From contig CM049314.1 in NCBI GenBank assembly GCA_026874595.1, positions 25,183,729-25,247,728 on the forward strand: a DNA stretch of 64,000 nucleotides, read 5' to 3'. This stretch comes from Sipunculus nudus (lineage: Eukaryota; Annelida; Sipuncula; Golfingiida; Sipunculidae). A program made the position numbers and the translations under genes. This document shows positions 50,295 to 61,069 of the stretch, in pieces. The stretch's first letter is position 1. The number at the start of each line of letters is the position of its first letter. Below the pieces are notes generated by a model. The model saw only the letters and a list, made by a program, of their open reading frames with translations, did not search any database and was not told the DNA's origin.

Positions 50295-51918
50295 CAAGGG
50301 ACTCATGGTCACGGCGCTCAGCTGAATTTTGTTAAATTTTAGCAATGCAAAATATGCTTATTTCTCTTGTTGTTGTTTTTTTTATATATGTTAGTATTTG
50401 AAAAGCTGAGAGGAAATTGCCCATATTTGGCTATACAAATGTTTTAGATATATGAAAGGAAAACTTATACTCTGACATGACTGCCATGAAAGAACCAGTA
50501 AACGTTTCAAATACTTGCACATGAAATATTTACAAATGGACAGGAAGGACTGAATCCTTAGTTCACCTAAAGGAGAACAATGGTTTAAAGTTTAAATTAA
50601 CCCTATTTTTAGCATATTCATTTTTGCGTTAAATTTTTTAGCATATTCAATTTTTTTTTAAATTTTATAAATTTTCAAAAAAAAATTCTGAAAATATAAG
50701 TTAATTCAGACTTGAAAGTTACATCATTATTTATCCTTAGTTTGGTTCATACCATGTCAAATTATGTATACGCATATATTTTGTTATTTTGTAAATCACA
50801 AAATATTTAAACTGAATCGAAAGAAAATCATTTTTAAAGATAATATATATCATTTTAGAATAACATAATGCTACAACATTGCATCTTCAAGATTATTCCT
50901 TGGATAACGATTCAGAAGAAAGTTTGTACAAAGGAGTTTTCGGTATATTATTAGTTTTTCTAACTAAAAGGAAAGATTAAATAAATTTAATTAAAATTCC
51001 CTTTTAAAATCAGGTTCACACCTTGTTGGTTGGATGTGTGAGAAACAATATCACTATCCTGATTATTTCAACTGTACTTTTATACTGAAAGTAATATTAG
51101 ATTTCACACATATTGAAAAAGAACCCAAATTTTTTACTCCTCTGAAGTGAGCAATTTCGCCCATTATGAACATTGTGGACATAATGAAATGAGCCTTTTA
51201 ATTATTGTTCCCCCTGAATAATATACATCCGAAATGTAGCAAAAGTCTGGAATAAGAATGAACACTACACACTTCTCTACTGGGCTGGCTTAATGTAAAC
51301 AATACTTGGCATGGTGTCTAAATACTTGAATAAAAGCTACAGTGTTTACAGGGGGCAAATGGATCATAGTCAAAGTTGGGCAAAATTTAAGGTATTGATT
51401 TTACATTAATGCTTATAACTAAAAATTCTAATCTAATTTCTGGCATAAAGTTAAATGTTTATTAAATAAAGTTACATGCTTGAAAAGGCTCTCTATCTTC
51501 AACAGTTACTATACAAAAAGGGTAAATAGCTTTTCCAATATTTTGACAATGTACATTATGTGCGGTCCAATAACTCCTACAAATTATGCATTATGGACAT
51601 AATTTCTAGGAAATTTATAGAAAACAAATTTAGGAATAGTTATTCCAAACATTAACAAAAAAAAGGCAGACAATCGTGAAGTGTAACAACAGGATTTTAA
51701 TAGAAAACGGAGGCGTTTCTTTAATTTCTCGAAGTAACGAAGTCATAGTGACCCACTCTATGGGTTTGCTAAGTGAACTTAGGAAGATCTCACTATATGC
51801 TGAATTTCGAATTCAACGGTTTGAAAGCGCGCCTTGTTAACAGACGGTTGGATGGCTGGACCGACGACGAACTAAAGGACCACCACAATATCTCAGATGA
51901 CGTACAGTTAGCTGAGCT
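50295..51918 (-). mobile_element. Hairpin-ended repeat, minus-strand copy
   Basis: The right end lies at 50295 in reverse: CAAG, imperfect palindrome GACTCATGGTC (50300-50310) and GCTCAGCTGA (50316-50325). The left palindrome lies at 51891-51918 in reverse. Both ends match the family at 18.3 and 45.9 kb, which makes this a 1.62-kb copy. Confidence 0.6.
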
Positions 51919-51966
51919 AAGAATGTAACACGATATACAGGATTGAAACAAAAAATTATATACATT

Positions 51967-52010
<44 letters not shown>
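51967..52010 (+). repeat. TA microsatellite
   Basis: About 44 bp of alternating TA with one AA interruption. Confidence 0.95.
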
Positions 52011-52012
<2 letters not shown>

Positions 52013-52106
52013 TCAAATAATATGCTAAATATTGTATGCTAGAGTAATCTGAGGTAAATGTTTATCACCTGATTCATAAGTTGGCTGGAAGTCTCAGTAG
52101 TCTGGA

Positions 52107-52136
52107 CCCCCCCCCCCCCCCCAAAAAAAAAAAAAA
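52107..52136 (+). repeat. Poly-C then poly-A tract
   Basis: About 16 C followed by about 14 A, then a C-rich stretch to 52180. Open frames rich in Pro or Gly here are artefacts. Confidence 0.95.
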
Positions 52137-52439
52137 GTTTGGAACCCCACCCCTACCCCACCCCCCCTCCCCCCTCCTTCCTGGATTCGCGCCTGTGACT
52201 CTTCTTGTGAAAATATCCATTAACCCAAGAGAATGCGGAATGCGGCATGCGGAATGCGTGTTCGGAAATTTCATATGTACCTGCACGGCAACATGCATTT
52301 TTTCTATGTGGAGCTCTTGAAAACCATGCGGGATCGGAAAAATCGGGATCGAGTTGCGATTCGTTTGGCTGAACATCTCAGGAATCTAACAGTATTTATG
52401 TGGCCAATACCGATTTTATTCAGTATATAAAGAATCTTA

Positions 52440-52775
52440 GCTGCAGAATGCAGATAAGTTTAGTCAGCAAAGCCAATACCTCCTAAAGCATTCTTTAATA
52501 ATAAACGATCTTCCTGATATAGAGGAAAGAATGTCTTGATCCCCTGCAGTCTCAAAAATGGATAATTAGGAAAAGAAATTAAAGGGAGAGGACACATAAC
52601 AATTAAGAAAAGGATATATATTTCAGATATATGAAAATTAAGACACTCTAACTGTATGTCGAATTTTAGGTTCGTAGGTCCAATTGATTCAAAACGTGCC
52701 GTGTAACGGACGGACGGGCGGGCGAAGGACAAAGGACCATCGCTATAGCTCAGATGACCTGTAGTCAGCTGAGCT
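52440..52775 (-). mobile_element. Hairpin-ended repeat, left-end fragment on minus strand
   Basis: A 29-base left palindrome at 52747-52775 (AGCTCAGATGACC ... AGTCAGCTGAGCT) followed in reverse by cggacggacgggcg-type sequence. No right end belongs to it unambiguously. Confidence 0.6.
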
Positions 52776-53825
52776 AAAACTTATGGGTGTTTTTTCATGC
52801 CAGTATATCAGTATCAGATTGTGATAACTACCTATATATGGCCTGTATATATGCTACATCCTGGTTAGAAGTGATCATATTTGCCATGGTTATAAGGGAC
52901 ATATCTTTCCACAACTGGGCACTGTGACAACAAAAACAACATAATCTGATATAATAATCAACACATTTTGCCAGCATTTACAGTTATCTGATGTAGCACA
53001 TGGTTTTACACCATATGTCAACCACAAATCATTTGGTTGGAGGTTTTAATAACAATTATTAATCTGCATTCCAAGTAATGCAAGCTTCAGCCATATGTTT
53101 CCATTCACTTTTCAGCCAATTTTCTCAGGTTCGTTCATCCATAAGTGACCGTACATTTGTGAAGTTTCATCAATGACGTTCTTGAAACCGGATCATGTAC
53201 CGGATTCACATCAAAATCTAATCGATTCCTCCATGGCTAATTCCCGAAGCACCCTGAAACTGTCATGATATTTGATCACAACTGTGAGTTTAACTGAGTT
53301 ATGTTGAAAACAAACACGCACACGAACGGGTATGCACCGGTATGCAAATTCTAAGTATGACCTTACATTCTATTTTAATGTTTCGCTTACTTAGTGTGAA
53401 TCCTCCAAAAGTGAACACAAAATATTGGCTTGTACTCTTACAACATAAAATGTGTGTGTATTTGTAAGCATTGTTTACATGTACATTGGTTTCAATATGC
53501 GGATTTCTTATATATTTGCATATACTTGCATTTTATTGTGCATTTGTGAATTGGATAAGGAGAAGAAAATAATGTGTCCTGAAGCCGATGAAAAAAATGG
53601 CGTACAATGTGTGTAGGCAAATATTTGGATGTATTTGTATATGTGTTTGTATTGTATATATGAAACTTTATGTGTGCGTGTGTGGGTGAATGTGTGCGTA
53701 AAAATTACTAAGCCTTCAAACAATTGTACACCAAATGCCTTGTTTTATTTGAGATATGTTCAGATATGGATACGGGTGGGATTTATGGCACCTTATGGCA
53801 ATTTTGAACAATCAAACGCTCTAAA

Positions 53826-53829
<4 letters not shown>

Positions 53830-53888
<59 letters not shown>
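53830..53888 (+). repeat. TA microsatellite
   Basis: About 55 bp of alternating TA ending in CACACA. Confidence 0.95.
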
Positions 53889-53898
<10 letters not shown>

Positions 53899-54339
53899 AT
53901 TATAATGGGATAATATGGTCTGTCGTTCTGATGCTGCCTGAGCATGTTTTACTAATACCATATACTATTTGATTAAAACAATTAATTAAATTAAGCAATT
54001 AAGTAAATTGTAATCCGATCATCATAAATATGTTCTAGCCAATTAATTACTCTTTTCAGTCAAAGTGTGAAATGTTTTAACCTGATACCAGAGTTGTGCT
54101 CTGTGTAACCCAATAACTTTACCTACCTTGTAGTAGAAGTATTTGAAAAAAAAAACTCAATAAGTCATGCTAATTAACATGCCTGTTACAAATGGGTGAA
54201 TTGTTACCGCAGGTGCCAAGTATCCCCAGCCCTAGTAATCCCCCCCCCCCTTTAAGAATAGGCCCCCATCTTCAGCAGCATATACTGACACTTGGCAAGC
54301 AACCATGGTTTCTTCCATCTATCAATCCATAATCTTTTT

Positions 54340-54960
54340 AAAGATGTTGGTAATGTGACCTTGACCTTTGTCCCCATGACCCCAAAATCAATAGAAGTCT
54401 AGTTTTTTTGTTAGGCCATATATAAGTCAGGTTTGAATCCATATATATTAATCCAAGCTTGAATTATCATCTCGGGAACAAATTTTTGGACAGATGGCTC
54501 CTGTGACCTTCACCTTTGACCTGTGACCTCAAAATTAATAGGGGTCTTCCTCTATTGGCAGGTGAACTATATATGCAAGATGAAAGGTCTGAGATGAAAC
54601 GTTTGGCTGAAAATACATCAACAATCTTTTAAAGATGTGTCCTGTGACCTTGACCTTTGACCTCATGACCCCAAAATCAATTGGGGTCTTGCTTTTTTAA
54701 TGGGACATATATTAGTCTAGTTTGAAATCAATACATCAATAAAAGCAGGAATTATCACTCAGAAACCAATTTTTTGACAGATGGCTCCTGTGGCCTTGAT
54801 CTTTGACCTCATGACCCTAGAACCAAAAGGGTTCTTTCGTGTTTGGTGGGCCATACATAAGTCACATTTGAAATCCATATGGCTATCAACACTGGAGATA
54901 TCATAAGGTGTGTGTGATTTTCACCAAATATGGAATTATTCAAGGTCAAGGCCACTCTCA
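54340..54960 (+). repeat. ~145-bp repeat units with TGACCTTGACCTTTGACC motifs
   Basis: Units begin near 54357, 54505, 54645 and 54788 with 'gtgacctt.acctttgacctcatgacc' and 'aaaatcaat.g.ggtct'. On the minus strand they contain AGGTCA half-sites, including perfect one-base-spaced direct repeats at 54517-54529 and 54651-54663. Confidence 0.8.
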
Positions 54961-55737
54961 TGACCCAAATTTAAATAGACCTCATCCCATAACCCATCTC
55001 TCTACATGTTCATAATATGAAAAAAATCTGTCCATTAGTTTTTGACTTATAATGCTCACATCACTGTCAAGTGGCAATTATGGGGTATTAAAAGCATGAA
55101 AACAAGAAAATGATAATAGGTGGCGGAACCTGTTTTCGGCACATTACAAGGCTATCAAGATCTTCTGTCACCTTGATTTTAGGACCAATCCATGCAAGCT
55201 ATCTTGAGATATTTAAGAATTTGTGTAATTATTGTGCAAAATATAATTTTAATAAAAAATTATCACAATATCATTTTAAACAATTTTTTTATAATAATAT
55301 AATTGAAATAAATGATTATTAAAATAATATTATAACATGTATTCGTGAATGCATTCATGAATACATTTTGAAAGTATTCCCATTCCTATTCAAATACTTT
55401 CATTTTTACCTGTATTCGTATTCGTATTCAAATACATTTGCCAAGTATTCGCCCCATGTCTGGTTTTAATGTTGACCACAAAAGTGTTGTATTAGCCTCT
55501 ACGACTTGACATCATCAGATCCACACAAGGCTTTTGTCATGTTACCGATATGATGATACTAAAACGGCCTAGGTCAACACCTACATTGTATACTCCTGCT
55601 TGTAAGTTGTACATACATGAGCAATTATAGGGACATAATTATACCTGGATCTTAATGTTGTCGTCCATTTCCTACAAACATTCTTGGTACTGCTAACCTT
55701 TTCTTGGGGGGGGGCTGGTTCTTGAAGACATAGACGC

Positions 55738-55806
55738 ACAAGTGCTTTGTGTCTTGTAAAGCGCTTTTGATAACTATTTTGTTGAATTAGCGCTATATAA
55801 ATTAAA

Positions 55807-55849
<43 letters not shown>
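55738..55849 (+). repeat. SINE/LINE-type 3' tail with ATT microsatellite
   Basis: The phrase cttgtaaagcgctttt ... agcgctatataaatt followed by about 14 ATT units is a familiar 3' tail of retroposons in many invertebrates. No 5' part was recognised, so it is a truncated insertion. Confidence 0.6.
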
Positions 55850-56420
55850 ACAAGTGATGGGTAAATTTGTCTTCTAAAAGCAAGATATACAGATAGTCAC
55901 CCTTGCTATACTGGAAGCTATTAATTATCGGGCACATTTTTTTTTTTTTATTTCTTTTGTTTGATGATTTCAGTATAGTTAAAACGCATTAAAAAGTTGC
56001 ACAAGTTATTAGTATAAAAAGTATAGAATGAGATGACTTGTGGCCTTAGCAACTCCTCTGTGTAAAGCACTTTATAGTTTAAACAAGGTCACCCTGGTCC
56101 GGGTACTATCCTTGAAACAGTACTACAGTCACGTATACAAAACCGATAATGGATTAAAAGCGTCGTTGATTTTATGGGTTTTTATTGGATGGTATTTTAA
56201 AAACCCAATAGCTGAATACATTAACGATCACGTGATGCCTATCCAGCACTTGGTCCTCTTTTTACTGGGTGTACCCATGCATCAGCTGCAGTCCTCAGTT
56301 TGCGCGTTAGCTTATCACATCGCAACCAGAACACACCGACCAGTACAGCGTCCAGGCAGATCTGCTGACATTCAACTTTGAGCGATTTGCAGAAATCAAG
56401 TGCTTCCAGTAGAAGAAAAC

Positions 56421-56440
56421 ATGGCCGAAGGTTATAGCAG
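56421..56440 (+). CDS. Candidate first coding exon of a second gene (MAEGYSR...)
   Basis: An ATG in good context (gaaaacATGG) opens MAEGYS and two bases of a further codon before a strong donor (CAG|gtaagg). The ~200 bp upstream are more GC- and CpG-rich than the surroundings and contain no repeat family seen elsewhere, as expected of a promoter and 5' UTR. No second exon was found before 64000, so the product is unknown. It could also be a chance start-donor pair. Confidence 0.35.
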
Positions 56441-59400
56441 GTAAGGTTTAAATTTGTCAGTCATACCTGCCTGGAAGTCGGTAAGTTTAAACGGTATTTA
56501 TATTTTTAAAACTTCCTTGAAAGGCACAACAAATGTTTTAGCGTTCATTCGTTATATGCGCCCGAATGAGTCAGCGGGTAAGTTTTTATTTTTGCCTCGT
56601 CATAAGACGCTTTATTCCTATTCGCTCTGCTGTGTCACAGATGTGGATTCCGCAACAAGTTCTTATTTTGCCTCCGCCAGGTTTTATCATGAATGATGTT
56701 TGTGAGCAAATTTAAGCAAGGGTTAAAAGGATTTTGATGTACTTTTGTTGAGGTAGGTTAACACCCAAGAATATGTTATAATTTTATATCTTGTTATATC
56801 ATCGTGAATCTGTATATCCTTTGTTATTAGGAGTCGAAATTGTTCTTAAACTCATTGTAAACCATATGAGTGACATTTAACTTTGTTTACCTTGCCATTT
56901 AACTTTGTGAAACACAAAAAAACTTGATAAGGAATATGAGAGTGGTAACCACGCAAGATCAGACTATAGCTGTAGGTATAATGTGCTATATATATCCGAG
57001 AGTCACAACTTTTATTTGTTATAACAAACCAAAGGTTGTCGAAGCAAACAGTTCACAGGAGTTTGTGTATAAAGTTATTATATAAGTATAAATATATTAT
57101 TATAATTAGGAGTTGGGTGTAATCTTAAATGTTCAATATAAAGTTATCACCGGTGATGAACTTAAATCAATTTAATCTGACCCAAGCATGGTAACCTTTA
57201 ATCACCACACCGGTACATATATCCTCCAACATTAATGCACAGGTTGCTGAACATAACTCCCACTTGCCGATCGGTGTCTTTGCCAGTGTTAGGACATGAA
57301 TATAATTGATGGTAAATATTTAAGTTAAGGATTATATTTATATATTTTATTACACGAGATATTTTTATGCAGTTAATTAAAAAGATATCTTCCTGTTCTT
57401 CGAAAAGTATATCTTAGGTCAATGTATTATGCCATTATATAGTCCATCCTGTTTTTACTTATACAATACGCGCGTTTAGCATAGTCACAAAGTTCCCTAC
57501 CAACCATATTTTTTTAGTAATTTTTAGATAGGGTCGGCTTGCCTGACATGTCCCCTCCCAATTAAAATAAAATAATTTTAACGTAAAAAAGTGATTCCAT
57601 TTCAGTTAATAAAGTGATATGAGGTATTAACAAAAATGTGTCTTAATGTTCCTTAAATAATATTAATGAACTGCAGTCTTTCAGAAATGACTAAATACCA
57701 AAATGACTGATGACATGACGTGATTTAAACGTGTCCACAACATTGGGAAACCAAGCCATTAAACGCACAAAAGAAAAAAGAATAAATCTTGCAGAAAATA
57801 AGAATTACAATCAGAACTAAATTGTCATTGTGAAACAACCAGTGGTGGTTCCCACGAATTTACAAGGGTACAAGGTTTTTACATGGTGTTGGTTCCGACG
57901 CGAGAATTCTCGCTGTTTATTTTCTTCGCAAATTGCTTCAAAAAGGCTTACACTTTGAATGAAAACCCACACTGTACAAGGGTAGTGCTCGCCCCCTCCC
58001 CGGCTTTTGGTTCTCATATTACTAAGGAAAATATGCGGGTGGGTGAAACATGGTATACTTTATTGCAGGGGCCTCTGTGTGTGTGTCGGGGGGGGGGGGG
58101 GGGGCTAAGGGAGAGGGGACAGGAAGTTCCCGATTGTTATCTAGTGCGCACGCGATAAATATGTTGAACAATACAGTAAGACCTAGATTAATATTGTGGT
58201 CGATTTATATGCATGTATATGTAGCTGAGTCCTAACAACAACGACCCCAGCAACACTCATGGAACATGTTTGCTGATGAAACGTGTGGAAGAGGGGCTCA
58301 GGAGTACTGAAAATCACATGCCATATCCTTTTCTTAGAATGAGATTATGTAATACTGTTGACGAATATAGGGGGGAATTGAGCAAACTATAAATTATTTT
58401 ATCTCGCAATCGCTATTTAAAAAAGTTTAATTATCCGATAGAATGAAGGGACAAAAGGTACTAGAATGGTTGGGCCCCCCACCATCTCCTTATAAGGTAA
58501 GGGGGACATATCCCCCTTCCTACCACCGCTCAACCTACAAGTGAAGTGTCATGCATGACATCTTTTGTTGTAAGCTTTTCCCGGGAGACATGACTCAAAG
58601 CGACAAGTTGTTTTCCCTGTTCAGAATACCCCAGGTTTTATAACACTAACCCTAATATTTAACCCTAAGCAGGCAAGATTTCCACGAAGATCTAACAGTT
58701 GCATTAACGCACTGACATACAACAGACAACACACAACTAACATTTTTTTCAGATAAGAGTTGTAGCTAGCATGATGATATACTAAGGCGTGCCCAGATGA
58801 AAATTATCGCGTTGCAAACGAGGTAATTGTCAGCGAGCGCACGAGATAATTTGAGATGTGGACCGGACAGTTTTGACAGGTCGGGTCCATTTTTTGGACT
58901 GGATCGGACCGGAACGTTAACAAAAACAGTGGATCGCTTCTCCCTTGACCGGTCTTGACCTTATTTTTTTAATTTCAGGCTAAACAGATGGCATTTAGTT
59001 ACAGCTTACATTTTTGTTATGAACAATGTGTAATTAACCTATCTAAGAAAGCCTCTTTAAATATGTAAAATGAATTTAAAGCAATGCCAACTATAATGGT
59101 ATAATTATATTCGTGTGTTATTTAATATTTTTGTTCTCTGAATAATCAAAGCTTCATTTTTTTGTTATGAAATTACGAATGAAGTGACATGTTCAGGATT
59201 TGATTCATTGTCCAATGCTAAGTTGGATTGTAAAAGTATAATAAGGACAATTTCTATAAATTAAATACATTCAATACATAGGCCTATATATACTCTGTAA
59301 ATTAAATCTGTAACATTGCATTAAGAAGTTTCTATATTCAAATCGCACTTCAACCAGTACATCTCTATTCAGCTGTCAAACCGCTGCTATCTCCACCCAG

Positions 59401-59930
59401 CAAATTATCTGAAGCTGCACAGTCTGGTTTATATTCTTATAACCATGACTACAAAAAATATTCCACTTTTTCCAATAAAAATCAAACCCAGATCTTGCAA
59501 TTAACGTGTAGATTATATTATCATTTATATTGCTTGGTTTTGTTAATCATTTAAACAAATGTACGTAATTGAAAAATTATAAAGAATAAAGCAGAATAAA
59601 TACTAGAATTTACATTACTTTCTGATATTTTTATAAATGGACCGCAAAGTTTGGACCGGTCCACCGTCTGGACTTCACCAAACCGCTCATGTGATGCACT
59701 CCCGCATCTCAATAGAAAATTATCGGGTGCGCAAGATTTACTATAAATTATGTGTTATAAATTGTGTGTGTCCTATATGGCCAAAGTTAAATTTATTTAA
59801 TGTCATGATGCTTATTATAATGACATTATTTAAGTGTATAAAATTCGTTTTATATATAATATTCGGCCTTGTATCATGTACATCTGTCATGCCTTTCGAC
59901 CAGTATTGCTTATGCTCACATTCATAATTC
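56441..59930. other. Region without recognised genes
   Basis: AT-rich sequence with a poly-G run at 58088-58104 and copy 2 of the GGACCGGTCC-ended repeat (58857-59665). Short aaccctaa strings near 58645-58675 are too few to be a telomere relic. Confidence 0.5.
58857..59665 (+). repeat. GGACCGG-ended dispersed repeat, copy 2
   Basis: Starts GTGGACCGGACAGTTTTGAC and ends TTTGGACCGGTCCACC. The middle resembles 48420-49130. This copy lacks the TTAA-flanked insertion of copy 1 and so gives an empty site. Confidence 0.6.
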
Positions 59931-59932
59931 GA

Positions 59933-61033
59933 TCGGTCAACTTATTATTATTATGACTATCAACACATTTACATGAACACATAGACTTTTTTGTTTCTTG
60001 AACAATTTGAAAATTAAAAAAAAAAAAAAACTAATTGGCCATGCATGTTTCAGGGATATATTTTCATAGTAGTTCCTAGTTCTCCTTACCTTTAAGGGAG
60101 CAAAACGCATACTTTTTAACCTGGTAATTCCAAGTTAATTCTGCTACATGGTTTACAGGTTTTGGCTCAGCTGACTGAAAGTCGTCTGAGCTATATCTAT
60201 CACTCTTTGTCCGTCCGGTCAGCCGTTAATAGGGCATAAATCGTAACCGCTGGACCTAGAAATAACCGTGGAGGTGTACGAAGTATCCCTGGAGACCTGA
60301 AATTAGGTGATGGCGACTTATATCTCCTGGTTTTCGGGGCCTGTTATTGCACCAAAAAGAGAGAAAATCTGAGACATAAGCCCTAGTATACGAATAATTA
60401 ATGCCTTGATTGACATGATTCTTTCCATGCATATTGATCATCGAGTGCTTCCTCAGTTCATGAAGATTGGTGGCACCACCTGTAATCGGTCAACTTATTA
60501 TTATTATGACTATCAACACATTTACATTAACACATAGACTTTTTTGTTTCTTGAACAATTTGAAAATTAAAAAAAAAAACTAATTGGCCATGAATGTTTC
60601 AGGGATATATTTTCATAGTAGTTCCTAGTTCTCCTTACCTTTAAGGGAGCAAAACGCATACTTTTTAACCTGGTAATTCCAAGTTAATTCTGCTACATGG
60701 TTTACAGGTTTTGGCTCAGCTGACTGAAAGTCGTCTGAGCTATATCTATCACTCTTTGTCCGTCCGGTCAGCCGTTAATAGGGCATAAATCGTAACCGCT
60801 GGACCTAGAAATAACCGTGGAGGTGTACAAAGTATCCCTGGAGACCTGAAATTAGGTGATGGCGACTTATATCCCCTGGTTTTCGGGGCCTGTTATTGCA
60901 CCAAAAAGAGAGAAAATCTGAGACAAAAGCCCTAGTATACGAATAACTAATGCCTTGATTGACATAATTCTCTCCATGCATATTGATCATCGAGTGCTTC
61001 CTCAGTTCATGAAGATTGGTGGCACCACCTGTA
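59933..61033 (+). repeat. 553-bp tandem duplication, two nearly identical copies
   Basis: tcggtcaacttattattatt starts at 59933 and 60486. The copies agree almost base for base, differing mainly in an A-run (about 16 versus 10) and a few substitutions. Each carries the 29-base left palindrome of the hairpin-ended family (60164-60192 and 60713-60741) and ends in ggtggcaccacctgta. The duplicated 61-codon minus-strand frames are a by-product. Confidence 0.92.
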
Positions 61034-61069
61034 TTTTTGTCTAATGTGTACGCATTATTCTTTTCTATT

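Larger units (their letters stand above)
42244..56420. other. Intergenic region without recognised genes
   Basis: Made of repeat families, microsatellites and AT-rich filler. Open frames are short, lack family similarity and mostly fall in simple repeats. No RNA gene other than the tRNA-like sequence near 47.4 kb was recognised. Confidence 0.6.

Noticed and set aside
56040-56381. 113-codon frame upstream of the candidate first exon
   Set aside because: It does not begin with ATG, has no recognised family and overlaps the proposed 5' UTR. Kept only as part of the region description.
58640-58680. aaccctaa strings as telomere relic
   Set aside because: Only two or three scattered copies, not a tandem run.
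60256-60990. Two similar 61-codon minus-strand proteins
   Set aside because: They are similar only because the DNA is a tandem duplication of repeat sequence. No coding signature.
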